Below the pieces are notes generated by a model, which was given only the letters and a program-made list of their open reading frames with translations, was not told the DNA's origin and searched no databases. Positions 30,046-41,577 of a stretch of DNA of 64,000 bases are shown here, in pieces. Within the stretch, counting starts at the first letter, position 1. Each line of letters begins with the position of its first letter. A program made the position numbers and the translations under genes. Origin of the DNA: Agapetus fuscipes (lineage: Eukaryota; Arthropoda; Insecta; Trichoptera; Glossosomatidae); assembly GCA_951799405.1 (NCBI GenBank), contig OX637342.1:18585298-18649297 (forward strand), given 5' to 3'.

Positions 30046-30600
30046 AAAACTGTGGAAAATGTGGTTTGCCAATGTCACCCAATGTTTGTCCGGTCGATAG
30101 TTCAGTTGGTAGAGTGCTTGCATTCCATGCCGCGGGCTCGGGTTCGAATCCCACCGAGGGTGTCAGAAATGATTTCCCGTTTCGGTGTTTATTTCAAACC
30201 CCAAAATAAAATACCGACAAGGTTTACTCAGCCTTCACAAGAAATGAGTACCAGCCCATACGGGAGCTGGAAACCCCCCACTTCAACTGAAGGGGTTGGC
30301 GTAAGGCCGGCCCCCTTATCTGTAAAAATAAAAAGATTGAACTCGCCACATGCTACCCCTTCGGGGATAATGCGGCAAGAAGATACACTATGTGTGTAGC
30401 TTAGTTGCATTTTTTTTTACCCCTAGTTCAGGGAAGGTTGGCAAAACTTGAAGGGTATATGCTCATTTGAGGTTTCGATTTTAATTTTTAAGTACACATG
30501 CAGCATTTATAAGCGCAAACTTACACTTGTATGTGTGTCAACATGTGTATGAATCTTAAATAATAACATATCATTGCAACTTAGATTATTGGTTATATAG
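30045..30600 (+). mobile_element. LINE-A 3'UTR interrupted by a full-length SINE-1
   Basis: LINE-A pieces at 30045-30085 (gtttgccaatgtcaccc) and 30418-30600 (acccctagttcagggaagg to gcaacttagattattggtta) flank SINE-1 (30093-30413). Confidence 0.75.
30093..30413 (+). mobile_element. SINE-1, reference-quality copy
   Basis: Head ccggtcgatagttcagttgg with tagagtgcttgcattcc and B box cgggttcgaatccc, then gagggtgtcagaaatgattt, cccgtttcggtgtttatttc, tttactcagccttcac, gagctgg, aggccggcccccttat and a terminal gtgtagcttagttgc. About 320 bp. A tRNA-like Pol III promoter is predicted. Confidence 0.85.
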
Positions 30601-30603
30601 TTT

Positions 30604-30645
30604 GTCCGGTCGATAGCTCAGTTGGTAGAGTGCTTGTATTTCATA
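30604..30645 (+). mobile_element. SINE-1 5' fragment
   Basis: gtccggtcgatagctcagtt, then ggtagagtgcttgtatttc, cut off abruptly. Confidence 0.55.
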
Positions 30646-30807
30646 AACCATAAACCATACGTGAAAGATTATCGTTTTGTCATCTATCTTCCTCACACAT
30701 GCATACTTTTAATACATCGATCTCTCTTCCGCGCGATAATCGCAGTTTCGTGACAGTCAATGAAATCTTAGCCCAGATAATCTAATTTGTGGTTTTAAGC
30801 TACAGAA

Positions 30808-31178
30808 ATGGCGGTTGATCTGTGATGTTGGCGGCTAGGGTTTTTTAAATAGAATTAGTTTTCTGTTAGTTTTTGATATCCATACATATTATAATTTGTT
30901 GATTTTAAAAATGTAATTTGTTGTAAATGTTCCTTGACTTATAGGTTGGTATGTGGCTGACCACCCATGATGTAGAAAATGGTTCATTTTGCCAATGTCA
31001 GTCCTGTTTCAGGGAAGGTCGGCAAGAGTTGCAGAGTGTATGTCCATGTAAGATTCGGGTCTTTATATTGTCGGACCACATGCGGCAAGTTTAAGCGCGA
31101 ACTTGTGCATGTCTGTTTGTGAAAGTGCATATAATGTGAATCTTTAATGTAACATATATTTGCAACTTAGATTAGATT
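30808..31178 (+). mobile_element. LINE-A 3' end with upstream segment
   Basis: Starts atggcggttgatctgtgatg, ggcggctagggtttttt, passes tgttccttgacttataggtt and the hairpin block, and ends acttagattagattagat. Confidence 0.8.
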
Positions 31179-31494
31179 AGATAAATGCTTGTAGGATAAA
31201 TCCTAAACGGTGTGCGTTTAAAATAAGCTTTCAAACAAAACTTTTTATCAAAAACGATACTCCTGTATCAGCACAAAACTTATATGAGAACAATTTAACG
31301 ATATGGGAGAAATTAGAAACTGTTTGGTTAAAGGATTTTCTACACAAAAGTAATATCGCTTTCAATTGATAGCAATTTTGTAAAATATCTATTTTTACAA
31401 AGAAAACTTTATTACATTAACTTCATATCTGACGATGCGTCAGATAAAATATATTTGAAAAAAGTGATGCAAGTGAAAAAATTGTGTTTTTAAG

Positions 31495-31850
31495 TGGCTA
31501 TGTTGTTTTGTTTTCTGCTGGATTCTCTTTTTAATTAAATGCCATAATTCATTTTTAAATAATTTATTTTTCACAATTTATTTCACAACTTGACAGTCAG
31601 TGTTTATTGATGTTACTTAGTGAAGAATGAATCTCTTGCGACCATTTTGATCCGTACCATTTTGATCTCTTATATAGGGAACCAGAGGGGATCTTTCTCC
31701 TATTCACTAGATCATTCTACCACCAGAACGTTATGCACACATACAATCACTAGAACTTCATTCCAATACACAAACACAATTAAAGACTACTCCTAGATCT
31801 GGATGGTTATATAGTACGTGCATATGTGCGCGTAGTCACTATGATTTCAT
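31495..31850 (-). repeat. Possible solo LTR, family 2, copy 2
   Basis: Reverse partner of 415-760: minus strand ttctggtggtagaatgatc, ggagaaagatcccc, a tatataag box and repeated AATAAA before aatccagcagaaaac. Confidence 0.4.
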
Positions 31851-32109
31851 AGTTCGTCATAGTATGATGTATGCGTGTATAAGCTCACGGATTTTAAGTT
31901 CGCGGCAATATGTAAAGAAAACCTTGGGATTTGACTTTTCTCATATATTTTTAATATAGATTTTTTTGCAGCTAGACATTGCGTTGTGTTAAAAGTGAAT
32001 GATACAGTTTTTTAGTTCCATGGCACAAGAAAACCCTGAATGACCTGTGTGATGACATTTACAATAAGAATTGTTATGATGATGTTGAGATCTTCAGCGA
32101 GGTGTTTCT

Positions 32110-32225
32110 TTAAAATCTGCTTCTTTTCTGTATAAAATCTGCATAATTTACACAAGCCTGTGGCTCTGAAGCCAGACAAGAAATTTCCTCTTTGTTCTCC
32201 TTGTCGCTCATCTTTTGTTTTTTTT
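32110..32225 (-). repeat. Interspersed repeat F, inverted partial copy
   Basis: Reverse complement of about 28860-28965: tctgcataatttacacaagc, ctgtggctctgaagccagac, tccttgtcgctcatcttttg. Confidence 0.6.
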
Positions 32226-32234
32226 TTACTAAAA

Positions 32235-32660
32235 AGATAACTATTGATCTATCTACATTGTTGAGACTGTATTGAATATAAATGATAACGGTAAACCTAT
32301 CTACATTGTGAGACTGTATTGAATATCAGTGATAACGGTAGATTAATCAACATTGTTGAGACTGTATTGAATATAAATGGTGACGGTAAATCTATCTAGG
32401 TACATTGTTAAGACTGTATTGAATAGAAAATGATAACGGTAAATCTATCTACACTGTATTGAATATAAATGATAACGGTAAATCTATCTGCATTGTTAAA
32501 GCTGTGTCGAATATAAGTGATACCGGTAGATCTATCTACATTGTTCAGACTGTGTCGAATATGAGTGATAACGGTGGATCTATCTACACTGTATTTAATA
32601 AAAATGATAACGGTAAATCTATCTACATTGTAATTAATATAAATGATAAAGATAAATCTA
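32235..32660 (-). repeat. Satellite array, right, segment 1
   Basis: Units of the form tctatctacattgttgagac, tgtattgaatataaatgata, acggtaa: the reverse complement of the left array with systematic differences. It continues at 33305-33410 and 33745-33890 after two insertions. Confidence 0.75.
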
Positions 32661-32727
32661 TCTAATAATTAAAAAACTTTTTTATTTAAAAAACACATAG
32701 TTTTTATTTTCACATATGAGTTATACT

Positions 32728-32768
32728 GCCTAAGCGCTGTCGAACCTGCTCGGTTCATCATCAGAGGC
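32728..32768 (-). ncRNA. Hammerhead-like motif, left arm
   Basis: Minus strand: GCCT, CTGATGA, TGAACC/GGTTC, then GACA in place of GAAA, GCGCT, T, AGGC. Stem I GCCT/AGGC is exact. The GACA change would be expected to impair cleavage. Confidence 0.5.
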
Positions 32769-33159
32769 TAACTGAAGTTTTTAAAATTAAAATACAAGGG
32801 TTAGAACAAATACAATTTGGGAAGAGAAAGTGGGTTTTTAAGTAGGTAGGTATTGTTAGAAAGGAATGCGTATTTATTTAGAGAGGAGAAAGTGGGTGGG
32901 TTTTTTTAAATGTGGGCTTTGTTAATGGCTCTTGAAACTCTAGAAATTCAAAAACATTTGAGCCATGTTGTTAATAAACAAATACCTACTCCTTCTCCTC
33001 TTCTAACAAAGCCCACATTTAAAAAAACCCACCCACTTTCTCCTCTCTAAATAAATACGCATTCCTTTCTAACAATACCTACCTACTTAAAAACCCACTT
33101 TCTCTTCCCAAAATGTATTTGTTCTAACCCTTGTATTTTAATTTTAAAAACTTCAGTTA

Positions 33160-33200
33160 GCCTCTGATGATGAACCGAGCAGGTTCGACAGCGCTTAGGC
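33160..33200 (+). ncRNA. Hammerhead-like motif, right arm
   Basis: Mirror copy of 32728-32768, including the same GACA substitution, so the change predates the palindrome or was copied with it. Confidence 0.5.
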
Positions 33201-33304
33201 AGTATAACTCATATGTGAAAATAAAAACTATGTGTTTTTTAAATAAAAAAGTTTTTTAATTATTAAATTAAAAATGAATTTTCACTCGGTGAATGTGCAA
33301 ACAT

Positions 33305-33890
33305 TAGAAAATTTAAATCTATCTACATTGTTGAGACTGCATTGAATATAAATGATAACGGTAAATCTATCTACCATGTATTAAATATAGATGATAACGA
33401 TAAATCTAAGTCCGGTCGATAGCTCAGGTGGTAGAGTGCTTGCATTCCACGCCGAAAGCTCGGGTTCGAATCCCACCGAGGGTGTCAGAAATGATTTCCC
33501 GTTTCGGTGTTTATTTCAAACCCCAAAATAAAATACCGGCAAGGTTTACTCAGCCTTCACAAGAAATGAGTACCAGCCCCCTCGGGAGCTGGGAAACCCC
33601 CCACTTCACTGAAGTGGTTGGCGTAAGGCCGGCCCCCTTACCTGTAAAAATAAATAGGTTCAACTCGCCACATGCGACCCCTTCGGGGATAACGCGGCAA
33701 GAAGTTACACTATATGTGTAGCTTAGTTGCGTCGTTGCGTTGCGTATCTACATTTTTAAGACTGTATTGAATATCAGTGATAACGGTAAATCTATCTATC
33801 AGACTGTCATGAATATAAATGATAACGATAAATCTATCTGCATTGTTAAGACTATGTTGAATATGAGTGATAACGGTAGTAACTATGTAA
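33305..33890 (-). repeat. Satellite array, right, segments 2-3 split by SINE-1
   Basis: Satellite units at 33305-33410 and 33745-33890 are interrupted by the SINE-1 at 33413-33738. Confidence 0.7.
33413..33738 (+). mobile_element. SINE-1, full-length
   Basis: Head gtccggtcgatagctcaggt, B box cgggttcgaatccc, body and end (aagaagttacactatatgtg, tagcttagttgcg) complete. Closely similar to 30093-30413. Confidence 0.85.
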
Positions 33891-34640
33891 TACCAAGTGC
33901 TATATAAAAAATATTCAACAGACAATTTTCACCTCGCAAATATTTTCAAATTATTCGGATGAATACAACGCTGTTGATCGGTAGTTTTCTTAGGATTTCC
34001 ACTCGGGTACGTGCAGAAAATAAAATGCAAAAAAAATGTTTCCTCGGTACACAGACAATAATAATAATATTTGTCTTTGGTTTGTTTCCCAGCTAACTCG
34101 GCTTACGTACATAATATGAGATTCTTTACCCCAAAAAAAACAACTACGTCAAAACGTTAAACGTAGTCTAATCTAATCTAATCTAATCAAAGCTGCGAGG
34201 ATATATATCATTTAAGATTTATATTAAATGCATTCCCACAAGTAGACATGTATAATTTCGCATTCATTTCGTATTAATAGTCCCAAGTGAAAAGAGCCTC
34301 TAGTGAGTATTTAAGCTTCCACGCATTTTTTATAGTACCAGTTATTTATTATACTCACAATTTCGTTTACATGATATGCTTACCTTTGTTAAAGCAATCA
34401 ATATTTTCCAGCTCTTTTTCAACTTATTGATTTCCCATTTCAGCGTTTTTTTTCTCACTCAACACATTTTAAAGATGACTTTTTAGCAGTCTTAAAAAGA
34501 GTCAATACTCTACTTCCTTTTTCTTCATACTGTTAAGAACTATGAGTATGAGGCGGGGTTTTTACCAGCGTTAGTGTCAATAACGCAAATTCAAGCGCCA
34601 ACGCCGTATCCGTGTAACCATCCCAGCGACAGTTGATCTT
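33891..34640. other. Interval with a LINE-A tail fragment, no genes
   Basis: A minus-strand LINE-A tail (34168-34270: tctaatctaatctaatcaaagc, cccacaagtagacatgta). The rest is AT-rich. Confidence 0.45.
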
Positions 34641-34664
34641 TTTCATGAACTTGATCCTTGTATT

Positions 34665-34915
34665 GGTTGACTTATAGGTTGGTAAGAGGCTGACCACCCA
34701 TACTGTAAAAAACGTTTCAGTTTGCCAATGTCACCTCTGTTTCAGAGAACGTCGGCAAAACTTGCAGGGTTTATGTTCATTTGAGGTTTGGCTTTAATTT
34801 GTAAGTACACATTTAGCATTTGTAAGCGCGAACTTACACGTGTTTGTTTGTGGGCATACATTTAAGGGCTTTAAATGTTAATATATCCTTGCAACTTAGA
34901 TTATAGATTATACTC
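34665..34915 (+). mobile_element. LINE-A 3'UTR, near full-length
   Basis: ttgacttataggttggtaag to tgcaacttagattatagatt, with cacctctgtttcagagaacg in the hairpin region. Confidence 0.8.
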
Positions 34916-35654
34916 TGAAAATTTTACCCTCCGCTTTGTGCAGAAGAGATTGGTTCTGAATGGAACCCATTTACTCACACAGGTAAGAGGTCAGCTCTCC
35001 ACCAACGACTTAACTAGAAGTTTAAATTATCCTAAGTTTGAACCGAATACTCGCCCATCGTGCACAAATAAATCTTAAAAGGAGAAGAAGAAATATAAGG
35101 TAGAGTAAATAAAAGAAAGCATTTTTTCTGCTGTTACAGAAACGTTACTTTTGAGTTTTCACTTAAATCTTTACACTAAGGGTACAAGTCGTAAATTGCA
35201 TGCCACAAACAACCCAAAAAACTTTCGATTCATGAAACGAATTCACTTTGTACTTCATTGAACTTAAAAATCTATTTGCCTGGCGATTTTCCGATCCCGA
35301 CCAAGAGTCCACAATTTTCCTCGTGGAAACGACCGCGGCCCACGCAAAGTAAAACTAGCTTAGCTCGTGGAAAACTAAAGAAATTTACTTTATGTAAGCT
35401 CACCCGCGTTTTTATGAAAAACATTTTCAGTTTGGCTAAATTTCGTGGGAGGAATGCGAAGAAAAAGTTTTTTGGGGTTTCGTGGAATAAACATTTACAA
35501 GGTTATTTCCTACACATTCGATCTATAGCTGATCCATGGATCTTTGTTATTTTGTACGGAAAATTCTCGTTGAGTGGTGTTTTAGCAATGGATTTGCTGT
35601 GTGTGAATAACACCGTTAGATTAGAAGTCAACGACACAACAGTTTTTCGATACT

Positions 35655-35872
35655 AAGCTACAAATACATACAGTTAAATTTCTTACAACATTTTTCCCAA
35701 CGATGTCGCATGTGGCGAGTGATACCTATTTATAGTTACACGTAAAGGGGCTGGCCTTATGCCAACCGCTTCAATTTAAGTGGGGTTTCCCAACTCCCGA
35801 GGCTGCTGGTTCTCATTTCTTGTAGAGGCTGAGTAAACCTTACTGGTATTTTATTTTAAGTTTGAAATACAA
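35655..35872 (-). mobile_element. SINE-1, 5'-truncated
   Basis: Minus: actaagctacaaatacatac, cgatgtcgcatgtggcgagt, aaggggctggccttatgcc and tgagtaaaccttactggtat. The tRNA head is missing. Confidence 0.7.
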
Positions 35873-35974
35873 TCGTTTGTGAAACGGGTTTATGTTCAAT
35901 TTATAAAACGTTTTAGCGGAGACTTTTTACAACTACATTTTATTTGAGTTTTTTTATGTTAAGTTCACATAATG

Positions 35975-36172
35975 TGTGCCGATTCTCAAGCAATACCCAG
36001 TTGCTATAGAACTGGATGGACCTTTGATGACCGGTCTTTGGTCTATAAATTTTTCAACTCAGCGAAGAGCATATTTGAAAATATAAATGGCATATTTTTT
36101 GTGCTCCGCTAGGATTCGAACCCACGACTATGTATTAACAAGTCTGAAGCGCTACCGCTAGACTACAGACCG
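35975..36172 (-). mobile_element. SINE-2, tail-truncated
   Basis: gccgattctcaagcaatacc, ttgatgaccggtctttgg, ctccgctaggattcgaaccc and a decayed A box at tagactacagaccg. Confidence 0.75.
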
Positions 36173-36255
36173 ATGAACTAGTAGGTACTAAAGATGTCAC
36201 GCAAAATCGTGAAGCGTTCCACATCTTTACATATTATTAATTATTTATTTTTATA

Positions 36256-36299
36256 CCTCGAGCACTTTCGACCTTCAATACTCAGGTCATTATCAAGAG
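36256..36299 (-). ncRNA. Hammerhead-like motif
   Basis: Minus: CTTGATAATGACC then a loop and GGTCGAAAGTGCTCGAGG. Stem II GACC/GGTC is exact, stem III AG-TG-CT, then C and GAGG. The first core is CTTGATAA. Confidence 0.5.
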
Positions 36300-36334
36300 A
36301 ATTAAAATGTTATTCATTGCCCATGTTCCTTGAC

Positions 36335-36570
36335 TTATAAGTTGGTATACGGCTGACCATCCATGCTGTAGAAAATGGTTCACTTTGCCATTGTCCCCTC
36401 TGTTTCAGGGAAGTTCGGCAAGAGTTGCAGGGTGTATGTCCATTTGAGATTTGGTTTTTATGTCGTAGTTTCAAATGCGGCATGTGCAAGCGTGAACTTC
36501 TACGTGTTTACTTGTGAGAATGCATATAATGTGAATCACCAATGTTACATATCCTTGCAACTTAGATTAG
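36335..36570 (+). mobile_element. LINE-A 3'UTR, near full-length
   Basis: ttgacttataagttggtata to gcaacttagattagattaga. Confidence 0.8.
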
Positions 36571-36918
36571 ATTAGATTCCATGTAGTATGTATAAACTTG
36601 GCGTTAAAAATACAATCGTTTTTGTACGTGTAATGGGTAAGCAAATCTTGCGTGGCCAATAAATACAAGCAAATTCGCGTAACGCCAGTTTGTAGGCAAA
36701 GCTCCTTCTAAAATACGCAAATTTATCGCCCTTGCTGTAAAGTCGACGAAAAAAATATTTGTCGTAAAAATCTGCTCCAAGCAACTGATCCAAAGAAACG
36801 TTGGATGAAAGAATACAATAAGATAGGCAAATGGTAAGTATTGTTGTATTGATAAAGTATTGTTGTGTTAATTACAAACTTGAACTACAACTTGATAACT
36901 TTTCAAGTTCAAGTACGA

Positions 36919-36963
36919 GCCTTGAAGAAGTCAGTCACAAGTTCACTGACGAAACGTAGCAGC
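36919..36963 (+). ncRNA. Hammerhead-like motif
   Basis: GCCTTGAAGAAGTCAGT, loop, ACTGACGAAACGTAGCAGC. Stem II GTCAGT/ACTGAC is exact and the GAAA-AC-GT-A half is intact. The first core is CTTGAAGA. Confidence 0.55.
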
Positions 36964-37096
36964 CTTCTAGGAAGAAAAAAGCAGCCTACAGGAGAAATAC
37001 TGGACCATGGTCTACAGGCCCGGAAAAATGGATGCTGCATCCTTATCATCATCATAAGATTTCAAAATTTTGGTAGAGACTGGGGAGTTTGGAGAC

Positions 37097-37460
37097 CGGT
37101 CCGTAGTTCAGTGGTAACACTTCGAACTCTGAATGGAGGACTGTGGGTTCGAATCCCGGCGGAGCACAAAAAATATACCATTTATATTTTCAAATTTGCT
37201 CTTCGCCGGGTTGAAAAATTCATAAACCTTTACTAAAGACCGGTCATCAAAAGATCCATCCAGCCTTACAGCAGCTTGGTCTTGCTTGAGAATTGGCGCT
37301 TTCTACAGTGACGATCAAGCTCGCAGAGGACTCTTGAGGTGTGATAGACACCAATAAGCCCATAAAGTGTTAAAAACAAAAACGGCAGATTTTGGGGAAA
37401 ATCACTCTTTAATACTTTCCATAAACTTTACTAAAGTTTTGTAACTAGTACTTAGGGTAC
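37097..37460 (+). mobile_element. SINE-2 joined to one arm of foldback M1
   Basis: SINE-2 (37097-37350: gtccgtagttcagtggtaac, gggttcgaatccc) is followed by cataaagtgtt and the right arm of M1 (37370-37460: aaaacggcagattttggg to actagtacttagggta). SINE-2 seems to have inserted in M1 near the ataaagtgta that LINE-A hit at 5600. Confidence 0.65.
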
Positions 37461-38565
37461 TGGCCACGCAAAATAGGTTGATGAATTACATTCTTCTTCA
37501 CAAATCTATTTAAAACAAAAAAAACCTTTAACGACGCAAAATACAATTTAAAATACAAAAGTTTTATTCAAGCATGTCAAATGAAATTCATATTGCTGAA
37601 GTCAAGAGAAGACGGATTTTTTTTATTTCCTAATTTTTGGTTGAAAAAAGCTTCAGGTTATTTCTCGCGACTCTCGTACTGTTTGCATACTGATGGAGCG
37701 TCGCATTTTGATTTGAAAGCAAAACGATTCTGTGGACTTGAAAAAAAAATACCTGAGAGTAATAATATGATCCCGGTATCCCGTGTACAAAAAATACGTG
37801 CAAATACACAACCGTTTCGTTGACAGAAAATTGCATAAAAACGAAAACGCTCATAGGAGACGCTGTTTTAGATTCCATATACTTTTTGGTTTCCGAAATA
37901 TTTGAGTATATACTCGGGGCACAGATCACACGGCAGCTTACACAGGGTGATCTTTTCCCTTCAAATTTGTATGCAAAAGCCTTCAACCTGTATTATATAT
38001 AAATTTCATAAGAATAGAAATGTAAATTTTTCGTTTTTCGATATACTTTGCATTATTGTAGAGTGTGCTTTGAGAATGAAAGTTTTTTTTTACAGGTCGT
38101 AAATTTAAGGTTTTTGTGGAATATTTTTTTTTTTTTTTGGGATCGTATAATTTTGATATAAATTTATTTTTCAAAAACAAAATAATATAAATGAGAATCC
38201 AGTGTTCTGGGTAACAAAAAAAGTAAAACACTATTATTTTCAAAATTATAATTTTGGGGTTTCGTAGAATATAATGTTTTCTTGGGTTTGTGTGGTTTCG
38301 TATAATTTCGATATAAATTTGTTTTTTGAACAAAAAAATTAAAATGTTTAGTATAAAATCACCATCTTTGTATAACAAATAAGGGATGAGAAATAAAATG
38401 AATCATATGAAATACAAAAAAAAAACAGATGCGTGAACGTACGTATTTATGAAGCTTGTTGAAAGTTGAATGAAATGGTCGTAGATAAATATGAAAGCTT
38501 ATACAATAAAATGTTGTATTAATATAAAGTATTTTGAATGTAAGATTTCTTTCAAAAATATTTCT
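37461..38565. other. Interval without recognised genes
   Basis: A SINE-3 3' fragment (37465-37525: aaaataggttgatgaatta, ttcacaaatctatttaaa) and a diverged two-copy repeat near 38140-38345 built on tcgtataattttgatataaa. No coding motif. Confidence 0.45.
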
Positions 38566-38569
38566 TATA

Positions 38570-38768
38570 ATCTATAATCTATAATCTAAGTTGCAAGGAT
38601 ATATTCATTTAAAGCTCTCAGATGTATGCCCACAAACCAACAAGTGTAGTTCGCACTTACAAATAATGCTGAATGTGTACTTACAAATAAAATCCAAACC
38701 TCAAATGAACATAAGCCCTACAACTTTTGCCGACCTTCCCTGAAACAGGGGTGACATTGGCAAAGTAT
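38570..38768 (-). mobile_element. LINE-A 3'UTR, truncated
   Basis: tataatctaagttgcaagga to ccctgaaacaggggtgacat, stopping at ggcaaag. Confidence 0.75.
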
Positions 38769-38769
38769 A

Positions 38770-40040
38770 ATCATAAGAATATATTGATATTTCTCCTTTT
38801 CCTCAAATAAACAACAAAGGTTCTAGATTATTTAATGTAAAAACATAGTAAAACAACTGCTTGCTTCAAAATTTTCCTTTTTGCGAACAAAAATATTTTA
38901 TAAGAATGAAAGCTTTTCACACATAAATACTGAAAAATATTTTGCAAATAATTTTATTAGTTTTGTCTCACCTTTAAAGTAGCTTAATAAATATTCAAAG
39001 TTTATTAGTAAATAATAGAATTAAAACTTTTAGTTTCACTGAGACATAAAATAATTAACTGTGAACCGTATTAATCTCTTTAAAATACCAAAGAAACTTT
39101 CAGTATTCTGTGAAACTTTTTGCTTGTGGATTAAAGCATTAACTTTGACGTTTTTCGCCGTAGTATATTTTTCACTTTGTAGCCAAATTCGCAGAATATA
39201 CATTCGGCGGGCTTTAAGGCTGTAGATTTGAAATAAAGCCTCTTCATGCCTCCCCAGTGCATTGTCCTTTGCTTTCTCTTTCATCTGTAAAAAAAGCTTT
39301 CAGAGAAAGTGTGCCCCAAAAAGCTCGGCCCTGATCCAAACAAAAGTCTCATTCAACACGTCCTTGAGACTCTCAAGAAAAAACTACCTTCTTTTTTATA
39401 TTTTCACTAACAATATTCATTCTATTCAATTCTAGGGATTAAGAATTATTCGCTACAGGACTTTCAAGAGCTTTTTTAAAAAGGATCTAAGTACTTACTT
39501 AGTGTTTTTGCTTTCATCGTAAAAGTTTTCCTTTCCTTGTGAACAATTGTATATTTTTTTATTAATAAACCGTTCTTCGTATTCATAAAATGAAAAAAAA
39601 TGGAGGAAGATATAAATTTATGTAAAGCAAATTAAGCTCTCAACTTCAAGGATCCTGTTAAAAAAAAAAACTAAAAATATAGAATGCATGCAAATGAAAA
39701 TAGAAAAAAATATGATACCGTACTGTAGCGCCAGAAAAGACAAAAATAAAACCATCAATTTATTCATAGTTATTTTATCTCTTCTGCTTTTTTGTTGTTT
39801 TTATAAGCTCTATGCTATGTTTTCCATTTTTTAAATTGATTTTCGTTTTCTCCACAGTTTTCCAGTGACTATAGTATATTTAAAAAAAAAATTACATCTC
39901 CTTGTACAAAAAGTATCAATACTTGCATCAGCGATTCTTTTTCGTCTGCAGAATTATTAACTTTCTGTCTTTATTGAACTTCCTAGTATCGATATTATCG
40001 ACACACGGAAATCAACTTGTAACAAAGAACACAAGATTGA
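38770..40040. other. Interval without recognised genes
   Basis: AT-rich with multiple A and T runs. An 82-codon minus ORF (39036-39284) has no motif I recognise. Confidence 0.4.
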
Positions 40041-40044
40041 TAAT

Positions 40045-40430
40045 CTAAATCTAAATCTAAATATAAGCTACAGAGATATGTATCATTTGAGATTCATATT
40101 AATGCATTCCCACAAGCAGACATGCATAATTTCGCGCTTACACATGCCGCATGTGGACCTACAATATAAAAACCCCAATCTCAAATGAACATAAGCCCTG
40201 CAACTCTTGCCGACCTTCCCTGAAGCAGGGGTGACATTGTCAAAGTGCCATACCAACCTATCAGTCAAGGAATAATAGAAATGAGATTAGTGAAATTCTA
40301 AAAAAATGGAAACATACAAGAAGAACCTGTATGATAAACCTTATGGATGTGAATTGATTGAATTGAAAATATAATAAGAAGTGGAGGTGACTTTCTAGAG
40401 GTTTTCGCCACCCTTATTTTAATATAATTG
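40045..40430 (-). mobile_element. LINE-A 3'UTR beside a LINE-B remnant
   Basis: LINE-A (40045-40275, minus). It is followed by a plus-strand LINE-B-like tail (40280-40430: gtggaggtgactttctagag, gttttcgccacccttat). Confidence 0.6.
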
Positions 40431-40689
40431 TGTTGCAACAATCCAGAAAACGTTCTATAACTTTATAAGCCATTCAGATGTTATTTAAACTGTTTTCTTG
40501 AACACGTAGCCGTCATTATTTCGGTTAAATGTAGAACGACACAGTGACAAAACGACACATGACAGAACGACACATGACATAACAACACAATGACAGTACA
40601 TCACATGACAAAACATCACATGACGAAACATCACATGACAAAAAACATCATAGGAAAGTAATGTCCAGAGTTCATAATTCATATTCATA

Positions 40690-41055
40690 AGGCTGGCGGC
40701 TAGGGTTTTTAAATAAGAATTTTGTATTTGATTTGGTATTTATATGGATTATTAATTGTTAATTGTACAAATGTAATTTATTAATTATCCTTGTTCCTAA
40801 ACTTATAGGTTGGTATGTGGCTAACCTCCCATGGTGTAGAAAATGGTTCACATTACCAATGTCACTTCTGTTTCAGGGAAGCTTGACAAGAGTTGCAGGG
40901 TGTATGTTCATTTGAGATTTAGGTTTTCATGTTGTAGGTTCACATGCGGCATGTGTAAGTGCGAACGCGTATAAACGCGTCTGCTTGTGAGAATACACAT
41001 AATATGAATCCCCAATGTTGTATATCTTTGCAACATAGATTAAATTAGATAAGAA
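40690..41055 (+). mobile_element. LINE-A 3' end
   Basis: ggcggctagggtttttaaat, ttcctaaacttataggttgg, then the hairpin block and the tail gcaacatagattaaattaga. Confidence 0.75.
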
Positions 41056-41254
41056 AGTACCTTACAAGATAAAGCATCACAAAATGATGTAATGTGATGT
41101 TTTTTCATGTGCCGTTTATGGTATGTGATGTTTTAGGTGTGTGATGTTGGATCATAGTGACATATTATTATTCGTTTTGTCATATGTCGTTCAGTCTTGT
41201 GTCGCTATATCATACGTCGTTATGTCGTGTGTTGTTCTGTCATGTGTGTAAAAA

Positions 41255-41577
41255 ACGCAACGCAACTAAGCTACACACATAATGTAACTTCTTGCCGCGT
41301 TATCCCCGAAGGGGTCGCATGTGGCGAGTTGAACCTATTTATTTTTACAGGTAAGGGGGCCGGCCTTACGCCAACCACTTCAGTTAAAGTGGAGATTTCC
41401 CAGCTCCCGAGAGTGCTGGTACTCATTTCTTGTGAAGGCTGAGTAAACCTTGCCGGTATTTTATTTTGGGGTTTGAAATAAACACCGAAACGGGAAATCA
41501 TTTCTGACACCTCGGTGGGATTCGAACCCTAGTTGATGGCATGGAATGCAAGCTCTCTAACAACTAAGCTATCGACC
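41255..41577 (-). mobile_element. SINE-1, full-length
   Basis: Minus: acgcaactaagctacacaca at the left to the head tatcgaccgac at the right. The B box region is ggattcgaaccctag. Confidence 0.85.

Larger units (their letters stand above)
32663..33290. mobile_element. 0.63-kb palindrome with two hammerhead motifs
   Basis: Arms of about 270 bp, nearly identical by eye: aattaaaaaacttttttat, cacatatgagttatactgcc, cttccca/tgggaag blocks, tctcctctctaaataaatacgc and cccacatttaaaaaaaccc. Their separation is about 90 bp (tggctcttgaaactctagaa). Each arm carries the same motif in opposite orientation (32728-32768 minus, 33160-33200 plus). It sits inside the satellite array. Interpreted as a head-to-head Penelope-like fragment. 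Confidence 0.7.

Noticed and set aside
30093..30160. Functional tRNA genes at the many A/B-box pairs
   Set aside because: Each continues into a SINE body, the acceptor stems do not pair, and copies are dispersed.
30052..30399. 115-codon ORF, with similar ORFs at 33428-33721, 41271-41510 and 13795-14043
   Set aside because: All are the same frame read through SINE-1 copies (MISRFGVYFKPQNK and so on); conservation reflects the repeat, not a protein.
35258..35656. 132-codon ORF
   Set aside because: Its last third lies in an interspersed repeat shared with 250-360, the rest has no domain, and composition is like the surroundings.
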